A stretch of DNA of 64,000 nt from CAYFQV01 sp964654185 (GCA_964654185.1 CAZZIE010000002.1:1-64000), one strand, 5' to 3'. Counted from the stretch's first letter, positions 40,269-49,169 are shown. A program made the numbers and translations. Notes: a model not told the origin generated them from the letters alone.

Positions 40269-42119
40269 TCACATCGTTTCGAGGAACGGAATTCCTACAA
40301 ACTCGAAGGCTTTGTGCAGCACCTGAAGGAGGGCGCGGGTCAGAACTACCCTCGCGTTCCGCAGATTCTCGTCATCACTCACGACAATGGGGTGATCGTG
40401 GTAGTACCGGGAGAAGGTCTTCGAGAGCTCGTAGAGGTAGCCGGTCATGACCGAGGGATTGAGCCCCTCTGCGGCCTGAGAGACCCGTTCCGGGAACTCG
40501 CCGATGAGGCGGATAAGCTCCCACTCATCCGCCGCCTGGAGGAGCGTAAGATCAACCTGCTCCGGCTCGGGAAGCTGATCCTCCGGCAGTCGGGCGAGCA
40601 TGCTGCTGATCCTGGCGCCCATGTATTGCAGATAGGGTCCCGTATTGCCCTGAAAGGAAAGTGATTCCTCGGGGTTGAAGATCATGTCCTTGTTCGGCCC
40701 GACCTGGAGCAGATAGTAGTGAAGCGCCCCGATCGCAATGCGTTCCGCCGTCGTCTCCAGATCTCCGACGATCTCCTCGCGCTTCTTCTCGTAGATCTCA
40801 TGCTTCGCCATGTCCCGGAGTCGATCAATGAGATCGTCCGCGTCCACGACGGTGCCCTCCCGGGACTTCATCTTGCCCTCGGGCAGGTTCACCATGCCGT
40901 ACGAGAGATGGTAGAGCGCGTCCGAGAAGGGTGCGTCGAGCAACTTGAGGATGTGAAAGAGCACCGTGAAGTGATACTTCTGTTCGGAGCCGACCACGTA
41001 GATCAGCTCGTCAAAGGGCCAGTCACGGTAGCGCGCCAGGGCCGTGCCGATGTCCTGGGTGACGTACAGTGAGGTGCCGTCGCTTCGCAGCAGCACCTTC
41101 TTGTCGAGATCGATGCTCTCGAGATCGACCCAGACGGCGCCCTCATCGTCCTTGTAGAAGACGCCCTTCTCCAACCCCTTGAGCACCTCCTGGCGACCGA
41201 CGCCGTAGGTCCGGCTTTCGAAGTAGATCTGATCGAAGGAGACTCCGGTTCGCTCGTAGGTCTTCTTGATGCCCTCTATCGCCCAACCGTTCATGCGCTC
41301 CCAGAGGGCAAGGACATCCTCATCGCCCTGCTGCCACTTCTTCAACAGCTCCGCCGCCTCCTGCTTGACCGCAGGCTGCTCAGCGGCCAGCTCGTGAAAC
41401 CTCACGTAGTAGTCCCCCACGAAGTGATCGGACTTCTTCCCGGAGCTTTCCGGGGTCTCACCGTTGCCGAAGCGCTCGTAGGCGAGCATTGACTGGCAGA
41501 TGTGAACGCCGCGGTCGTTGATGAGGTTGACCTTGCGCACCTCGGCGCCGTTGGCCTTGATGATGCGGGCGATGCTCTCACCGATCGCATCGTTGCGGAG
41601 GTGGCCCAGGTGCAGAGGCTTGTTGGTGTTCGGCGACGAGAACTCCACCATGATCCGCCGCCCGGCAAGGCGGTCACCGCGACCGTATTCCTCGGGCCGG
41701 GCGAAAAGCTCACCGAAGACGGTGTCGGCGTAGGCGGCCCTGTCCAGGAAGATGTTCACGTAGGGCCCTTCGGAGACCACGCGGTCGCCGGGCGCGGGAG
41801 GTCCATCGCCCGGAGCGGCGCCTTCGCCCCGCACGGCTCCTTCGCCCCGCACGGCTCCTTCGCCGGCCGTGGTTTCGTCCGCGGCACCGCCGCGTTGCAG
41901 ACGTTCCGCCACCTCCGCGGCGAGCCTGGGCGGCGCGGCCCGAAACACCCGGGCAAACGGAAAGAGCGGAAACCCTATGTCGCCGAGTTCGGGCCGGGGC
42001 GGCCGCTCCGGAATGAGGTTTTCCGCGGCGTCCGCGGGAAGCTCGAGCTCCCGCTCGGCGGCCATGTTCTTGAGGGCTCCCAGGATACGGTGTTTCCAGG
42101 TCTCGCGAATGTCCTTCAT
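40269..42119 (-). CDS. argS: Arginyl-tRNA synthetase
   Basis: 616 residues. Class I motifs: HLGHLRND (HIGH) and a KMKSREG (KMSKS-like) loop. N-terminal additional domain and C-terminal DALR anticodon domain are present. It charges tRNA-Arg. The N-terminal domain contains an 18-nt tandem repeat (41821-41860) encoding GEGAVR repeats. It starts at the ATG at 42119; no close ribosome site is obvious. Confidence 0.97.
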   Translation of the reverse strand: MKDIRETWKHRILGALKNMAAERELELPADAAENLIPERPPRPELGDIGFPLFPFARVFRAAPPRLAAEVAERLQRGGAADETTAGEGAVRGEGAVRGEGAAPGDGPPAPGDRVVSEGPYVNIFLDRAAYADTVFGELFARPEEYGRGDRLAGRRIMVEFSSPNTNKPLHLGHLRNDAIGESIARIIKANGAEVRKVNLINDRGVHICQSMLAYERFGNGETPESSGKKSDHFVGDYYVRFHELAAEQPAVKQEAAELLKKWQQGDEDVLALWERMNGWAIEGIKKTYERTGVSFDQIYFESRTYGVGRQEVLKGLEKGVFYKDDEGAVWVDLESIDLDKKVLLRSDGTSLYVTQDIGTALARYRDWPFDELIYVVGSEQKYHFTVLFHILKLLDAPFSDALYHLSYGMVNLPEGKMKSREGTVVDADDLIDRLRDMAKHEIYEKKREEIVGDLETTAERIAIGALHYYLLQVGPNKDMIFNPEESLSFQGNTGPYLQYMGARISSMLARLPEDQLPEPEQVDLTLLQAADEWELIRLIGEFPERVSQAAEGLNPSVMTGYLYELSKTFSRYYHDHPIVVSDDENLRNARVVLTRALLQVLHKAFEFVGIPFLETM

Positions 42120-42219
42120 GATGTTTGTGTCCTCTCAGCGTGTACAGCGCATTGAATCGTACGACGGACCCGCCCGGCGAGCGCGACCGGGCGGGCCACC
42201 CTGACCCCGGCCGAATCTA

Positions 42220-42933
42220 CTATATCCAGGCGAGCATGTGGGCGTACCGGCCGGGACCGTCCCGGCGGAATGAGCCGAAGGGACCACCGCAACTGGTACA
42301 GTCCGTAACGGCCGTCGCCGTATCTACTCCCATGGCGGACAAAATAGCCTCATTCGCCGCCCGGAGGTCAAGGTGCGGTGCGGTGTTGCGCTCGACTACC
42401 GCGTCTCGTCCCCAGAGGGCGGCGAAGAGATGCGCCCGCTCCCGGTCGACGTTGTAGCAGCAGCTCCCGATACACGGTCCCAGCACCACCTCCAGGTCGG
42501 CGCGGCGGCCCCCGAAGCGCTCCTCCAGGATGCGCAGGGCGTGTGCAAGGATGCCGGTTCCCTTCCAGCCGGAGTGGAGCAGCCCCTTCACCCGGGTCCG
42601 CCGATCGTAGAGGTAGATGGGCATGCAGTCGGCAACGGTCACACAGAGCGTGACCTCCGAGGCAGTCAGCATGCCGTCGCCGACAAGGATTCCGTCGCCG
42701 GGTGCGTCCCCGGGGGCCACCGTGCGGACGAGTCTGGTGTGTTGCTGGTCGAGCCGGACGTAGGGCCCCGGACGTCCCGCCTCATCGAGAAAGGTTCGTC
42801 GGCGCTCTTCGGCCGCAGAGTCGCGACCGCCGAGATCGCCCGCCGCCGCGAGGGAGAGGCCCGCGGGGATCGAGAAGGGCAGCGAGAGCGTGCGGGTGGA
42901 GCGGTCGGGGGAGCTGCTGATGGTACGAATCAC
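42220..42933 (-). CDS. pgeF: PgeF/YfiH laccase-domain protein
   Basis: 237 residues with the family metal site: TVADCMPIYLY, LLHSGWKGTG and GPCIGSCCYNV. Members act as purine nucleoside phosphorylases and help keep peptidoglycan precursors correct. It follows the DUF5312-like gene after three nt and probably shares its transcript. Confidence 0.92.
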   Translation of the reverse strand: MIRTISSSPDRSTRTLSLPFSIPAGLSLAAAGDLGGRDSAAEERRRTFLDEAGRPGPYVRLDQQHTRLVRTVAPGDAPGDGILVGDGMLTASEVTLCVTVADCMPIYLYDRRTRVKGLLHSGWKGTGILAHALRILEERFGGRRADLEVVLGPCIGSCCYNVDRERAHLFAALWGRDAVVERNTAPHLDLRAANEAILSAMGVDTATAVTDCTSCGGPFGSFRRDGPGRYAHMLAWI

Positions 42934-42936
42934 GGG

Positions 42937-44673
42937 TCAGGCTCTGCCGGATATGGGATTGTACGTGCCGGCGTGCGTCTGGGCGCGCTCAAGGTCGAAG
43001 AGCTGGCTCACCACGTCAAGGGCGGACTGGCATTGCTGCATGGCGCGTTCCAGCGACGCGAGGAAGCTCCGGTTGTGGCGCCCGCCGATGTCGCGGATGT
43101 TCGACAACGTGTCATAGCGGCCGCCCACCTCCCCGTAGAGTACCCCGTTCAGGATCTTGGTGAGCGATGAGAAGGAGTTGAGGGCGCTCTTGATCAGGGA
43201 CTCGGCGTGCTCATCGACCTGAGCAATGATCTCCTGCCGCTGCCTCCGCTTCTCGGGCCGGCCGACCGGTTCCTGGTCCAGATCGTGGAGGGCGCGGCCC
43301 AGATCCCCCTGCATGGAGACGCGCGTGCGAAAGCCGTCGATCTTGTCGATGAGTTTCGAGAGCGTCGTGTAGGCCTCGGTGAACTCGGCACGGTTGTCGT
43401 CCTTGTAGAACTCCCCTTCAATGAACAGCGCCTTCAGAGGCGGAAAGATCTCATGTTGCCACGCACTGTCGAGGATTGCCCGGAGGAGTGCCAGGGACAT
43501 GGCGTGACGCCCCTCTTCCCGTCCCTCCGGCTTTGGGTACTCCGCGACGGGGTCGAGGGTGTGGACACCCGTGAGCTCCGCAGCATCCCGGACCAGGACG
43601 GTCCGTCGCCGCTGATACTTGTAGGCCCGATACGCCTCATCGGCTCGCTCCCGCCAGAACCGCCGCACAATGGCAATCCACTCCTCGCCGCCCTGAAGAG
43701 GCGGCGCCGAGAAGTTGATGTCCCCGAGGATGTAGCGCGTGAGGTCCACGAAGGGAACACCGGCAAAGGTGTCGCCGATGGTCTTGAGGTGCCTGGCCGC
43801 CTTCCGGACCTGCTCGGTCATCACCTCGTCCTCGACGGTGTCCGCGAAGTGATAGCCCTGATGAAAGAGGATGAGACCCTCCAGGCAGGCGGCGCTCGGG
43901 GTGACGTCCAGGCTGCGGGCAATTGGAGCCAACTCCGGGAAGGTCTCTCGCATGTTCAGGAACGAAGCCTGGACATCTCCCCCCTCGATCACCGGGCGAA
44001 AGGGGGTCAGCACCTTCTCGAAGGGAAAGAAGCTCAGACGTCCCATCACGTCGAGGAACCGATTTCCCTGACGCATGCGGAGCCGCACCGAGTCGGGAAC
44101 GGAGTCCAGCGCCTGTTGGACATTGTTCACCATGCGGTGGCGCACCTGCGTGTCCGGTTCGTCGGCACCTTCCTCATCGGCCTCTTCGGCGTTTACGGCC
44201 CGCTCCAGGGCGCTCTGCACCTCCGGCGCCTCGAGCGCCAGCAGGAAGGAGAGAAAGACGGGGCGATCCTTGCCGCCGGCTCGCCCAATGGGACCGGCGA
44301 AGAACTGTGAGCTCTCCTGCAGTTGCAGCAGATGCTCGTACATGGGTGTCAACATGAGTCCGAGGCGGAACTCCACCAGCCCCGGATACCGCGCTCGGAT
44401 CTCAATGGCGAGCTGACGAAGGAGATGGGCGTGGATGAGCTCTTCGCGGGTCTTACCGGTGATTACTACCTGGAGGAAGATGATGAGCTTCCGAAACAGC
44501 GGCAAGGAGCGGTATACGTCGTCGAAGTCGACCGGTGCGTCTTCCCCGGCCTCGTCGAACCCGCCGCCGGGCACCTCAACGCTCACATTGCGCTGAATGC
44601 GCTCGAGCATTTCGCGACGCTCTTCCTTCGAAAGCGCTGAGACAAGTTTGTCAAACACCGTGTCCCCGGCCAT
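42937..44673 (-). CDS. Spirochaete-type conserved protein, DUF5312-like
   Basis: 578 residues, no signal peptide or clear membrane segment, largely helical and rich in charged residues. Overall composition and the start (FDKLVSALSKEERREML) recall the DUF5312 proteins found in Treponema and related spirochaetes; this match is from memory and not certain. Function unknown. It is transcribed divergently from the leucine operon and leads into pgeF. Confidence 0.65.
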   Translation of the reverse strand: MAGDTVFDKLVSALSKEERREMLERIQRNVSVEVPGGGFDEAGEDAPVDFDDVYRSLPLFRKLIIFLQVVITGKTREELIHAHLLRQLAIEIRARYPGLVEFRLGLMLTPMYEHLLQLQESSQFFAGPIGRAGGKDRPVFLSFLLALEAPEVQSALERAVNAEEADEEGADEPDTQVRHRMVNNVQQALDSVPDSVRLRMRQGNRFLDVMGRLSFFPFEKVLTPFRPVIEGGDVQASFLNMRETFPELAPIARSLDVTPSAACLEGLILFHQGYHFADTVEDEVMTEQVRKAARHLKTIGDTFAGVPFVDLTRYILGDINFSAPPLQGGEEWIAIVRRFWRERADEAYRAYKYQRRRTVLVRDAAELTGVHTLDPVAEYPKPEGREEGRHAMSLALLRAILDSAWQHEIFPPLKALFIEGEFYKDDNRAEFTEAYTTLSKLIDKIDGFRTRVSMQGDLGRALHDLDQEPVGRPEKRRQRQEIIAQVDEHAESLIKSALNSFSSLTKILNGVLYGEVGGRYDTLSNIRDIGGRHNRSFLASLERAMQQCQSALDVVSQLFDLERAQTHAGTYNPISGRA

Positions 44674-44812
44674 GTCCGCGAAAGTTTAGCATGGGGCATA
44701 CCCCGGAACAAGCGGCGGCAGCGCGCCCTCCCCGGGCGGGGACGGGCGGTGGAGTCGTCTCGCCCCGCCGAGGCGGCGCATAAACATACGAAAAGGCCTC
44801 AAAATCGCATGA

Positions 44813-44824
44813 GATTGCGCAATC
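44813..44824. promoter_or_regulatory. 12-bp palindrome upstream of the leu promoter
   Basis: GATTGCGCAATC is a perfect palindrome ending four nt before the -35 box of the leu leader. The position suits an activator or a repressor. Confidence 0.4.
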
Positions 44825-44828
44825 AGAC

Positions 44829-44858
44829 TTGACATGTCGGTCCGGGGCTGACAATAGT
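44829..44858 (+). promoter_or_regulatory. Promoter of the leu leader
   Basis: TTGACA at 44829-44834 and AATAGT at 44853-44858 with an 18-nt spacer (a 17-nt spacer gives the weaker CAATAG). Predicted start is within a few nt of the leader-peptide ATG at 44867. Confidence 0.6.
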
Positions 44859-44866
44859 TGGGGGTA

Positions 44867-44959
44867 ATGAAGCGAGCGCTGTCCGCACTCAGCCTACTCG
44901 ATCTCCTGATTAGTCTCCTTATTATCGGGTTGGTAGGCCCTAATGCGCGGGGAGCGTGA
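44867..44959 (+). CDS. leuL: Leucine operon leader peptide
   Basis: A 30-codon ORF ending in TGA. Codons 8-23 encode eight Leu, three Ile and one Val (for example LLDLLIS then LLIIGLV), a control region fit to sense branched-chain amino-acid supply. GGGGG lies just before the ATG. It sits between the promoter and an intrinsic terminator that precedes leuA by 11 nt. Such peptides regulate by where the ribosome stalls rather than by a product. Confidence 0.85.
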   Translation: MKRALSALSLLDLLISLLIIGLVGPNARGA

Positions 44960-45013
44960 ATGGCGAATTCGGAATCAGAGCCGTTCCTCCTTGCGAGGGA
45001 CGGCTTTTTTTTT
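44949..45013 (+). terminator. Attenuator: terminator and competing anti-terminator before leuA
   Basis: Terminator: 44979-44989 pairs with 44995-45005 in an 11-bp stem (one G-T pair) with a 5-nt loop, followed by nine T. Anti-terminator: GGGGAGCG (44949-44956) can pair with CGTTCCTC (44982-44989), which is the 5' arm of the terminator. The first arm overlaps the last leader codons, so a ribosome at the stop codon covers it, while one stalled at the Leu/Ile codons leaves it free. The leuA ribosome site AGGAGGA follows the T-run directly. Confidence 0.88.
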
Positions 45014-45024
45014 AGGAGGAAGAA

Positions 45025-46563
45025 ATGGAAAAGGTTGCGATCTTCGATACCACCCTTCGCGATGGTGAGCAGTCCCCGGGCGCGTCCATGGACGTGGAGC
45101 AGAAGTTCGAGGTAGCTCTCCAGCTCGAGCGATTGGGAGTCGACGTCATGGAGGCGGGCTTCCCCGTTTCTTCACCCCAGCAGTTCGAGGCGTGCCAGCG
45201 CATTGCCGCAAGCGTCACCAACTCGACGGTCGCGGTGCTGGCACGGTCCAACGAGAAGGACATCACCACGGCGGCGGAGTCGATCAAGAAGGCCGCGCGG
45301 GGGCGAATCCACACCTTCATTTCCACCTCGCCCATCCACATGAAGCACAAGCTCCAGAAGGAGCCCCATGAGGTCCTGGAGATGGCGGAGAAGGCGGTGA
45401 AGCTGGCCCGCAACTTCACCGACGATGTGGAGTTCTCCCCGGAGGATGCAACACGCACCGACCCGGACTTCCTCTGCAAGATCGTGGAGATCGCGGTGAA
45501 GGCCGGCGCGAATGTGATCAATATTCCCGACACCGTCGGCTATACGGTGCCGCTGGAAATGGCCAACACCTTCCGTATGCTCCGGGAGCGTGTGCCCAAC
45601 ATGGACAAGGCGGTCCTGTCCGCACACTGCCACGACGATCTCGGTCTCGCCGTTGCGAACACCATCAGCGCAATCGAAGCGGGAGCGCGCCAGGCGGAGG
45701 TGACCATCAACGGTATTGGTGAGCGCGCCGGCAACGCCGCCCTGGAAGAAGTGGTCATGGCACTCAACGTCCGCCGCGACGCCATGGGTGTTGAGACCGG
45801 CATTAACACCAGGCATATCTATCAGACCTCCCGAATGCTCTCGACCATGATCGGCTTCCCAATTGCCCGGAACAAGGCGGTCGTCGGGGAGAACGCCTTC
45901 TCCCACGAGGCGGGTATCCACCAGCACGGGGTTCTGGCAAACCGCCAGACCTACGAGATCATGACTCCCGAATCGGTAGGACGCTCGGAATCCCGTCTGG
46001 TACTGGGCCGCCACTCCGGGATGCACGGCTTCAAGAAGCGCCTCAACGAGCTGGGCATTGAGATCTCCGAGGACGAGACCAAGCGCGTCTACGAGCGCTT
46101 TCTCGAAGTCGCCGACCGGAAGAAAGAGGTCTACGATGAGGATCTCTACGCCATCGTGAGCGATGAGATGGGCCGCACCGCCGCCTCACTGACCCTAGAC
46201 TACATCAACGTCATTACCGGCAACACCGCGGTACCCACCGCGACTGTTCGCATCCGCACCGAAGAAGAGGTCCACGAGGAAGCCTCCACGGGCGACGGCC
46301 CGGTTGACGCGATCTTCCGCGCCATCGACCGCGCCCTGCAGGTCAAACCGACGCTGGAGGAGTACAACGTTCAGGCGATCTCACCGGGAAAGCAGGCCAT
46401 GGGGGAGGTTTCCGTGGTGCTCTCCTTCTTCGGCGAGCGAATGACTGGACGCGGCTCCTCCACGGACATTCTGGAGGCGAGCGCCCGCGCCTACGTCAAT
46501 GCGATAAACCGATACAACACCCTACGGGAGGTCAAGAGTGATGAAACCGCTGTACGTGTATGA
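45025..46563 (+). CDS. leuA: 2-isopropylmalate synthase
   Basis: 512 residues, usual length for the bacterial form. HMGL-like barrel with FDTTLRDGEQSPG, the metal-binding SAHCHDDLG and GIGERAGNAALEE; a C-terminal LeuA regulatory domain (about 390-510) for leucine feedback. First step of leucine synthesis. AGGAGGA five nt before the ATG. It overlaps cimA. Confidence 0.97.
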   Translation: MEKVAIFDTTLRDGEQSPGASMDVEQKFEVALQLERLGVDVMEAGFPVSSPQQFEACQRIAASVTNSTVAVLARSNEKDITTAAESIKKAARGRIHTFISTSPIHMKHKLQKEPHEVLEMAEKAVKLARNFTDDVEFSPEDATRTDPDFLCKIVEIAVKAGANVINIPDTVGYTVPLEMANTFRMLRERVPNMDKAVLSAHCHDDLGLAVANTISAIEAGARQAEVTINGIGERAGNAALEEVVMALNVRRDAMGVETGINTRHIYQTSRMLSTMIGFPIARNKAVVGENAFSHEAGIHQHGVLANRQTYEIMTPESVGRSESRLVLGRHSGMHGFKKRLNELGIEISEDETKRVYERFLEVADRKKEVYDEDLYAIVSDEMGRTAASLTLDYINVITGNTAVPTATVRIRTEEEVHEEASTGDGPVDAIFRAIDRALQVKPTLEEYNVQAISPGKQAMGEVSVVLSFFGERMTGRGSSTDILEASARAYVNAINRYNTLREVKSDETAVRV

Positions 46564-48181
46564 CACCACCCTCAGGGACGGCATGCAGGGAATCGAGATC
46601 AACTACACCCTCGACGACAAGCTCCAGATCGCCCACAAGCTGGACGAGCTGGGAGTAGACTACATTGAAGGCGGCTTCCCGCGGTCGAACGAAAAGGAGG
46701 CCGCCTTCTTCGACCGCTGCCGCAAGGAGACCTTTCATCACGCGAAGATCGCCTCCTTCGGCTCCACCCGGAAGCCCAATACCCGAGTCGAAGAGGATGA
46801 GTACATTCGCGCCCTGATTGCCGCGGAAGCACCGGTGGCCACCATTGTCGGCAAGACCTGGAAGGAGCACGTCGCTCATGTGCTTCAGACCGATGAAGAC
46901 GAGAACCTCCGCATGATCGAGGATTCGATCTCCTACCTCAAGAAACAGGGACTGGAGGTCCACTTCGACCTCGAACACTTCTTCGACGGCTACCGGGATC
47001 ACCCGGACTACGCGAAGAAGGTGCTCCAGGTGGGCTCCGACGCGGGAGCGGACTTCCTGGTGCTCTGCGACACCAACGGCGGCACCCTCCCCGCCGAGGT
47101 TGCCACGATCATGGACGACCTGCCGCAGAACAAGCTTGCCCCTCTCGGCGGACACTTCCACAACGACTGTGGAACCGCCGTGGCGAACTCCCTCACCGCA
47201 GTGGACCACGGCGCGGCTCAGATCCAGGGGACGATCAACGGTTGGGGCGAGCGCTGCGGCAACGCCAACCTCTGCGTCTTCGTGCCCAACGCGGTGATCA
47301 AGAAAGGCTACCGCCCCGCCGTCGCGGAGCACCTCCACCGTCTGACGGAGCTCTCCCGCTTCGTCGCAGAGAAGGCCAACATCATCCCGGACCGTCGACA
47401 GCCGTACGTGGGCGACGCAGCCTTCAGCCACAAGGCGGGACAGCACGCCGATGTCGTAGCGAAGGCTGCACATCTCATGGAGCACACCGACAGCGCCCTG
47501 GTCGGCAACACCAGACGCATCCTGCTCTCGGAGTTGGCCGGCAAGTCCACGGTGGTGAACCATCTGCAGCGATACGGTGAGTTCTCCAAGAACTCCCCGG
47601 AGGTTGCCGCGCTCATCGAGCAACTCAAGGAGCGTGAGAACCTGGGATACGAGTACGAGGCGGCGGAAGCGTCCTTCGACCTCCTCATGCGGCGCGCCAT
47701 CGGACGTTACGTTCCGCTCATGGACCTGAAGAACTACCACCTCGAGTCGTACAAGACCTGGGAAGCGCCCTCCAAGACGGTTGCCCGAATCTTCATGCGG
47801 TCGAAAGGACACGACATGATGGGCGCTGCCGTCGGTGTCGGGCCGGTCGAGACCCTGGACGCCGCGTTCCGCGACGCCATGGAGCCGCACTATCCCTTCA
47901 TCTCCCGGATCTCTCTCACGGACTACCGCGTGCGGGTTCTCAACCCGGAGAGCGCCACCGCGGCGAAGGTGCGCGTCTTCATTACCTCGACGGACCACAC
48001 CAGGTCGTGGGACACCGTGGGCGTACATGAGAACATCGTGGAGGCCTCCTGGGAGGCGCTGGTAGAGAGCATGGAGTACTACTACAACAACTACGTGCTG
48101 GATCTGGACAACGGGGAAACGGGAGACACGCTACCCGACGCCCACCCCGGGTCGGTCGAGCCTGCGGCAACCCGGACGTGA
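46541..48181 (+). CDS. cimA: (R)-citramalate synthase
   Basis: 546 residues. Same fold as LeuA but of the citramalate type: YDTTLRDGMQG, GGHFHNDCGTAVANS and NGWGERCGNANL. It joins pyruvate and acetyl-CoA to give citramalate, the threonine-independent entry to isoleucine, as known in Leptospira. ATG 46541 has GGGAGG nine nt before; a GTG at 46538 is the alternative. It overlaps leuA by 23 nt, so Leu and Ile routes are under one attenuator. Confidence 0.92.
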   Translation: MKPLYVYDTTLRDGMQGIEINYTLDDKLQIAHKLDELGVDYIEGGFPRSNEKEAAFFDRCRKETFHHAKIASFGSTRKPNTRVEEDEYIRALIAAEAPVATIVGKTWKEHVAHVLQTDEDENLRMIEDSISYLKKQGLEVHFDLEHFFDGYRDHPDYAKKVLQVGSDAGADFLVLCDTNGGTLPAEVATIMDDLPQNKLAPLGGHFHNDCGTAVANSLTAVDHGAAQIQGTINGWGERCGNANLCVFVPNAVIKKGYRPAVAEHLHRLTELSRFVAEKANIIPDRRQPYVGDAAFSHKAGQHADVVAKAAHLMEHTDSALVGNTRRILLSELAGKSTVVNHLQRYGEFSKNSPEVAALIEQLKERENLGYEYEAAEASFDLLMRRAIGRYVPLMDLKNYHLESYKTWEAPSKTVARIFMRSKGHDMMGAAVGVGPVETLDAAFRDAMEPHYPFISRISLTDYRVRVLNPESATAAKVRVFITSTDHTRSWDTVGVHENIVEASWEALVESMEYYYNNYVLDLDNGETGDTLPDAHPGSVEPAATRT

Positions 48182-48255
48182 CCCGTCGTTCCGGGCGGCC
48201 CGCGGCTCGTTCCGGGCGGCCCGCCGCGCCGGCAGAGAACACGCATGAACGACAA

Positions 48256-48294
48256 AGAAAAAGGGGCTGTCCAACCGTGTTGAACAGCCCCTTT
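48256..48294 (-). terminator. Intrinsic terminator after tRNA-Glu, possibly bidirectional
   Basis: AAAGGGGCTGT (48260-48270) pairs with ACAGCCCCTTT (48284-48294), and the loop adds CAAC/GTTG. On the minus strand the stem is followed by TTTTTCTTT, ending the tRNA-Gln/tRNA-Glu unit. On the plus strand it may also end leuA-cimA, but with a weaker T-run. Confidence 0.8.
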
Positions 48295-48302
48295 CCTGCG
48301 GT

Positions 48303-48374
48303 TAGCCCCTAGGGGAATCGAACCCCTCTTTGAAGACTGAGAATCTTCCGTCCTAGCCGATAGACGAAGGGGCC
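48303..48374 (-). tRNA. tRNA-Glu (CTC)
   Basis: Minus-strand cloverleaf with anticodon stem GAAGA/TCTTC, loop TTCTCAG (anticodon CTC), T-arm AGGGG-TTCGATT-CCCCT and acceptor GGCCCCT/AGGGGCT (G-T at the end). CCA is not encoded. Confidence 0.93.
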
Positions 48375-48382
48375 ACAGTGAG

Positions 48383-48453
48383 CTTCCCGGGGAGGACTTG
48401 AACCCCCACAAGCAGATCCAGAATCTGCTGTGCTACCATTACACCACCGGGAA
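48383..48453 (-). tRNA. tRNA-Gln (CTG)
   Basis: Minus-strand cloverleaf: acceptor TTCCCGG/CCGGGAA, anticodon stem GCAGA/TCTGC with loop TTCTGGA (anticodon CTG). Discriminator G. It is eight nt before tRNA-Glu and probably transcribed with it. With tRNA-Gln(TTG) at 27924 both Gln codons are covered. Confidence 0.93.
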
Positions 48454-48472
48454 CCGTCGTTGTGCAGCCGTT

Positions 48473-48501
48473 AAGCTACTAGGTTTACCCACACCTGTCA
48501 A
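48473..48501 (-). promoter_or_regulatory. Promoter of tRNA-Gln/tRNA-Glu
   Basis: TTGACA (48501-48496), 17-nt spacer, TAGCTT (48478-48473), placed 19 nt before tRNA-Gln. Confidence 0.6.
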
Positions 48502-48559
48502 CACTCTGACGGCCGCCTCGACGCGAGCGTCATGACTCCATGAAGGCGACGTCGGCCCG

Positions 48560-49093
48560 TCACTCGCCGGCGTAATCGATCAGCGTGTGGACCTCGTATC
48601 CGTCGAGGAGGCGCCCATAGTTGAGAAAGGGAAGACCGATGACCGCGAAGATCCCGACCACTTCCGCGCCCGCCTCGGTGATGATGTCCGCCGTGGCCCG
48701 GAGCGTTCCCCCCGTGGCAATCAGGTCGTCCACAATGACAATGCGGTTCCCGGGCTGCACGTCCTCTTTGTGGACCTCGACGATGTCCTTTCCGTACTCG
48801 AGCTCAAACTCCTTCTGGTAGGTCTCTCCCGGGAGCTTGCCGTTCTTCCGCACCAGAATCAACGGACGCTTGAGCTTGTACGCCAGGGGCGAGGCAAAGA
48901 CAAAACCCCGCGCATCAATCGCGGCGAACGCATCTATCTCCCGGTCACGATACTGGTGCTCCGCCTGATCAATGCAGTAGGAGAACGCAGCAGGATCCAT
49001 GAGCACGCCGGTGATGTCGTAGAAGAGCACCCCGGGTTTCGGAAAGTCCGGCACCTTGCGGATTACGAGATCGAGATCCACTGACTCACTCAT
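48560..49093 (-). CDS. apt: Adenine phosphoribosyltransferase
   Basis: 177 residues from ATG 49093. The PRPP site is VIVDDLIATGGT and the start VPDFPKPGVLFYDIT is typical. It salvages adenine to AMP. There is no ribosome site before the ATG; the promoter -10 ends seven nt upstream, which suggests a leaderless message. Confidence 0.96.
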   Translation of the reverse strand: MSESVDLDLVIRKVPDFPKPGVLFYDITGVLMDPAAFSYCIDQAEHQYRDREIDAFAAIDARGFVFASPLAYKLKRPLILVRKNGKLPGETYQKEFELEYGKDIVEVHKEDVQPGNRIVIVDDLIATGGTLRATADIITEAGAEVVGIFAVIGLPFLNYGRLLDGYEVHTLIDYAGE

Positions 49094-49100
49094 GGAGGCA

Positions 49101-49129
49101 ACGCTACCGGCTTCCACCGGAGGTGTCAA
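49101..49129 (-). promoter_or_regulatory. Promoter of apt
   Basis: TTGACA (49129-49124), 17-nt spacer, TAGCGT (49106-49101), ending seven nt before the apt ATG. Confidence 0.6.
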
Positions 49130-49131
49130 TC

Positions 49132-49160
49132 TTGAAAATGCCCGACCCATCATCTACCAT
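49132..49160 (+). promoter_or_regulatory. Promoter of the FlhG-like gene
   Basis: TTGAAA at 49132-49137, 17-nt spacer, TACCAT at 49155-49160, ending nine nt before the ATG at 49170. It is divergent from the apt promoter and almost touches it. Confidence 0.6.
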
Positions 49161-49169
49161 GCAGCAGCT

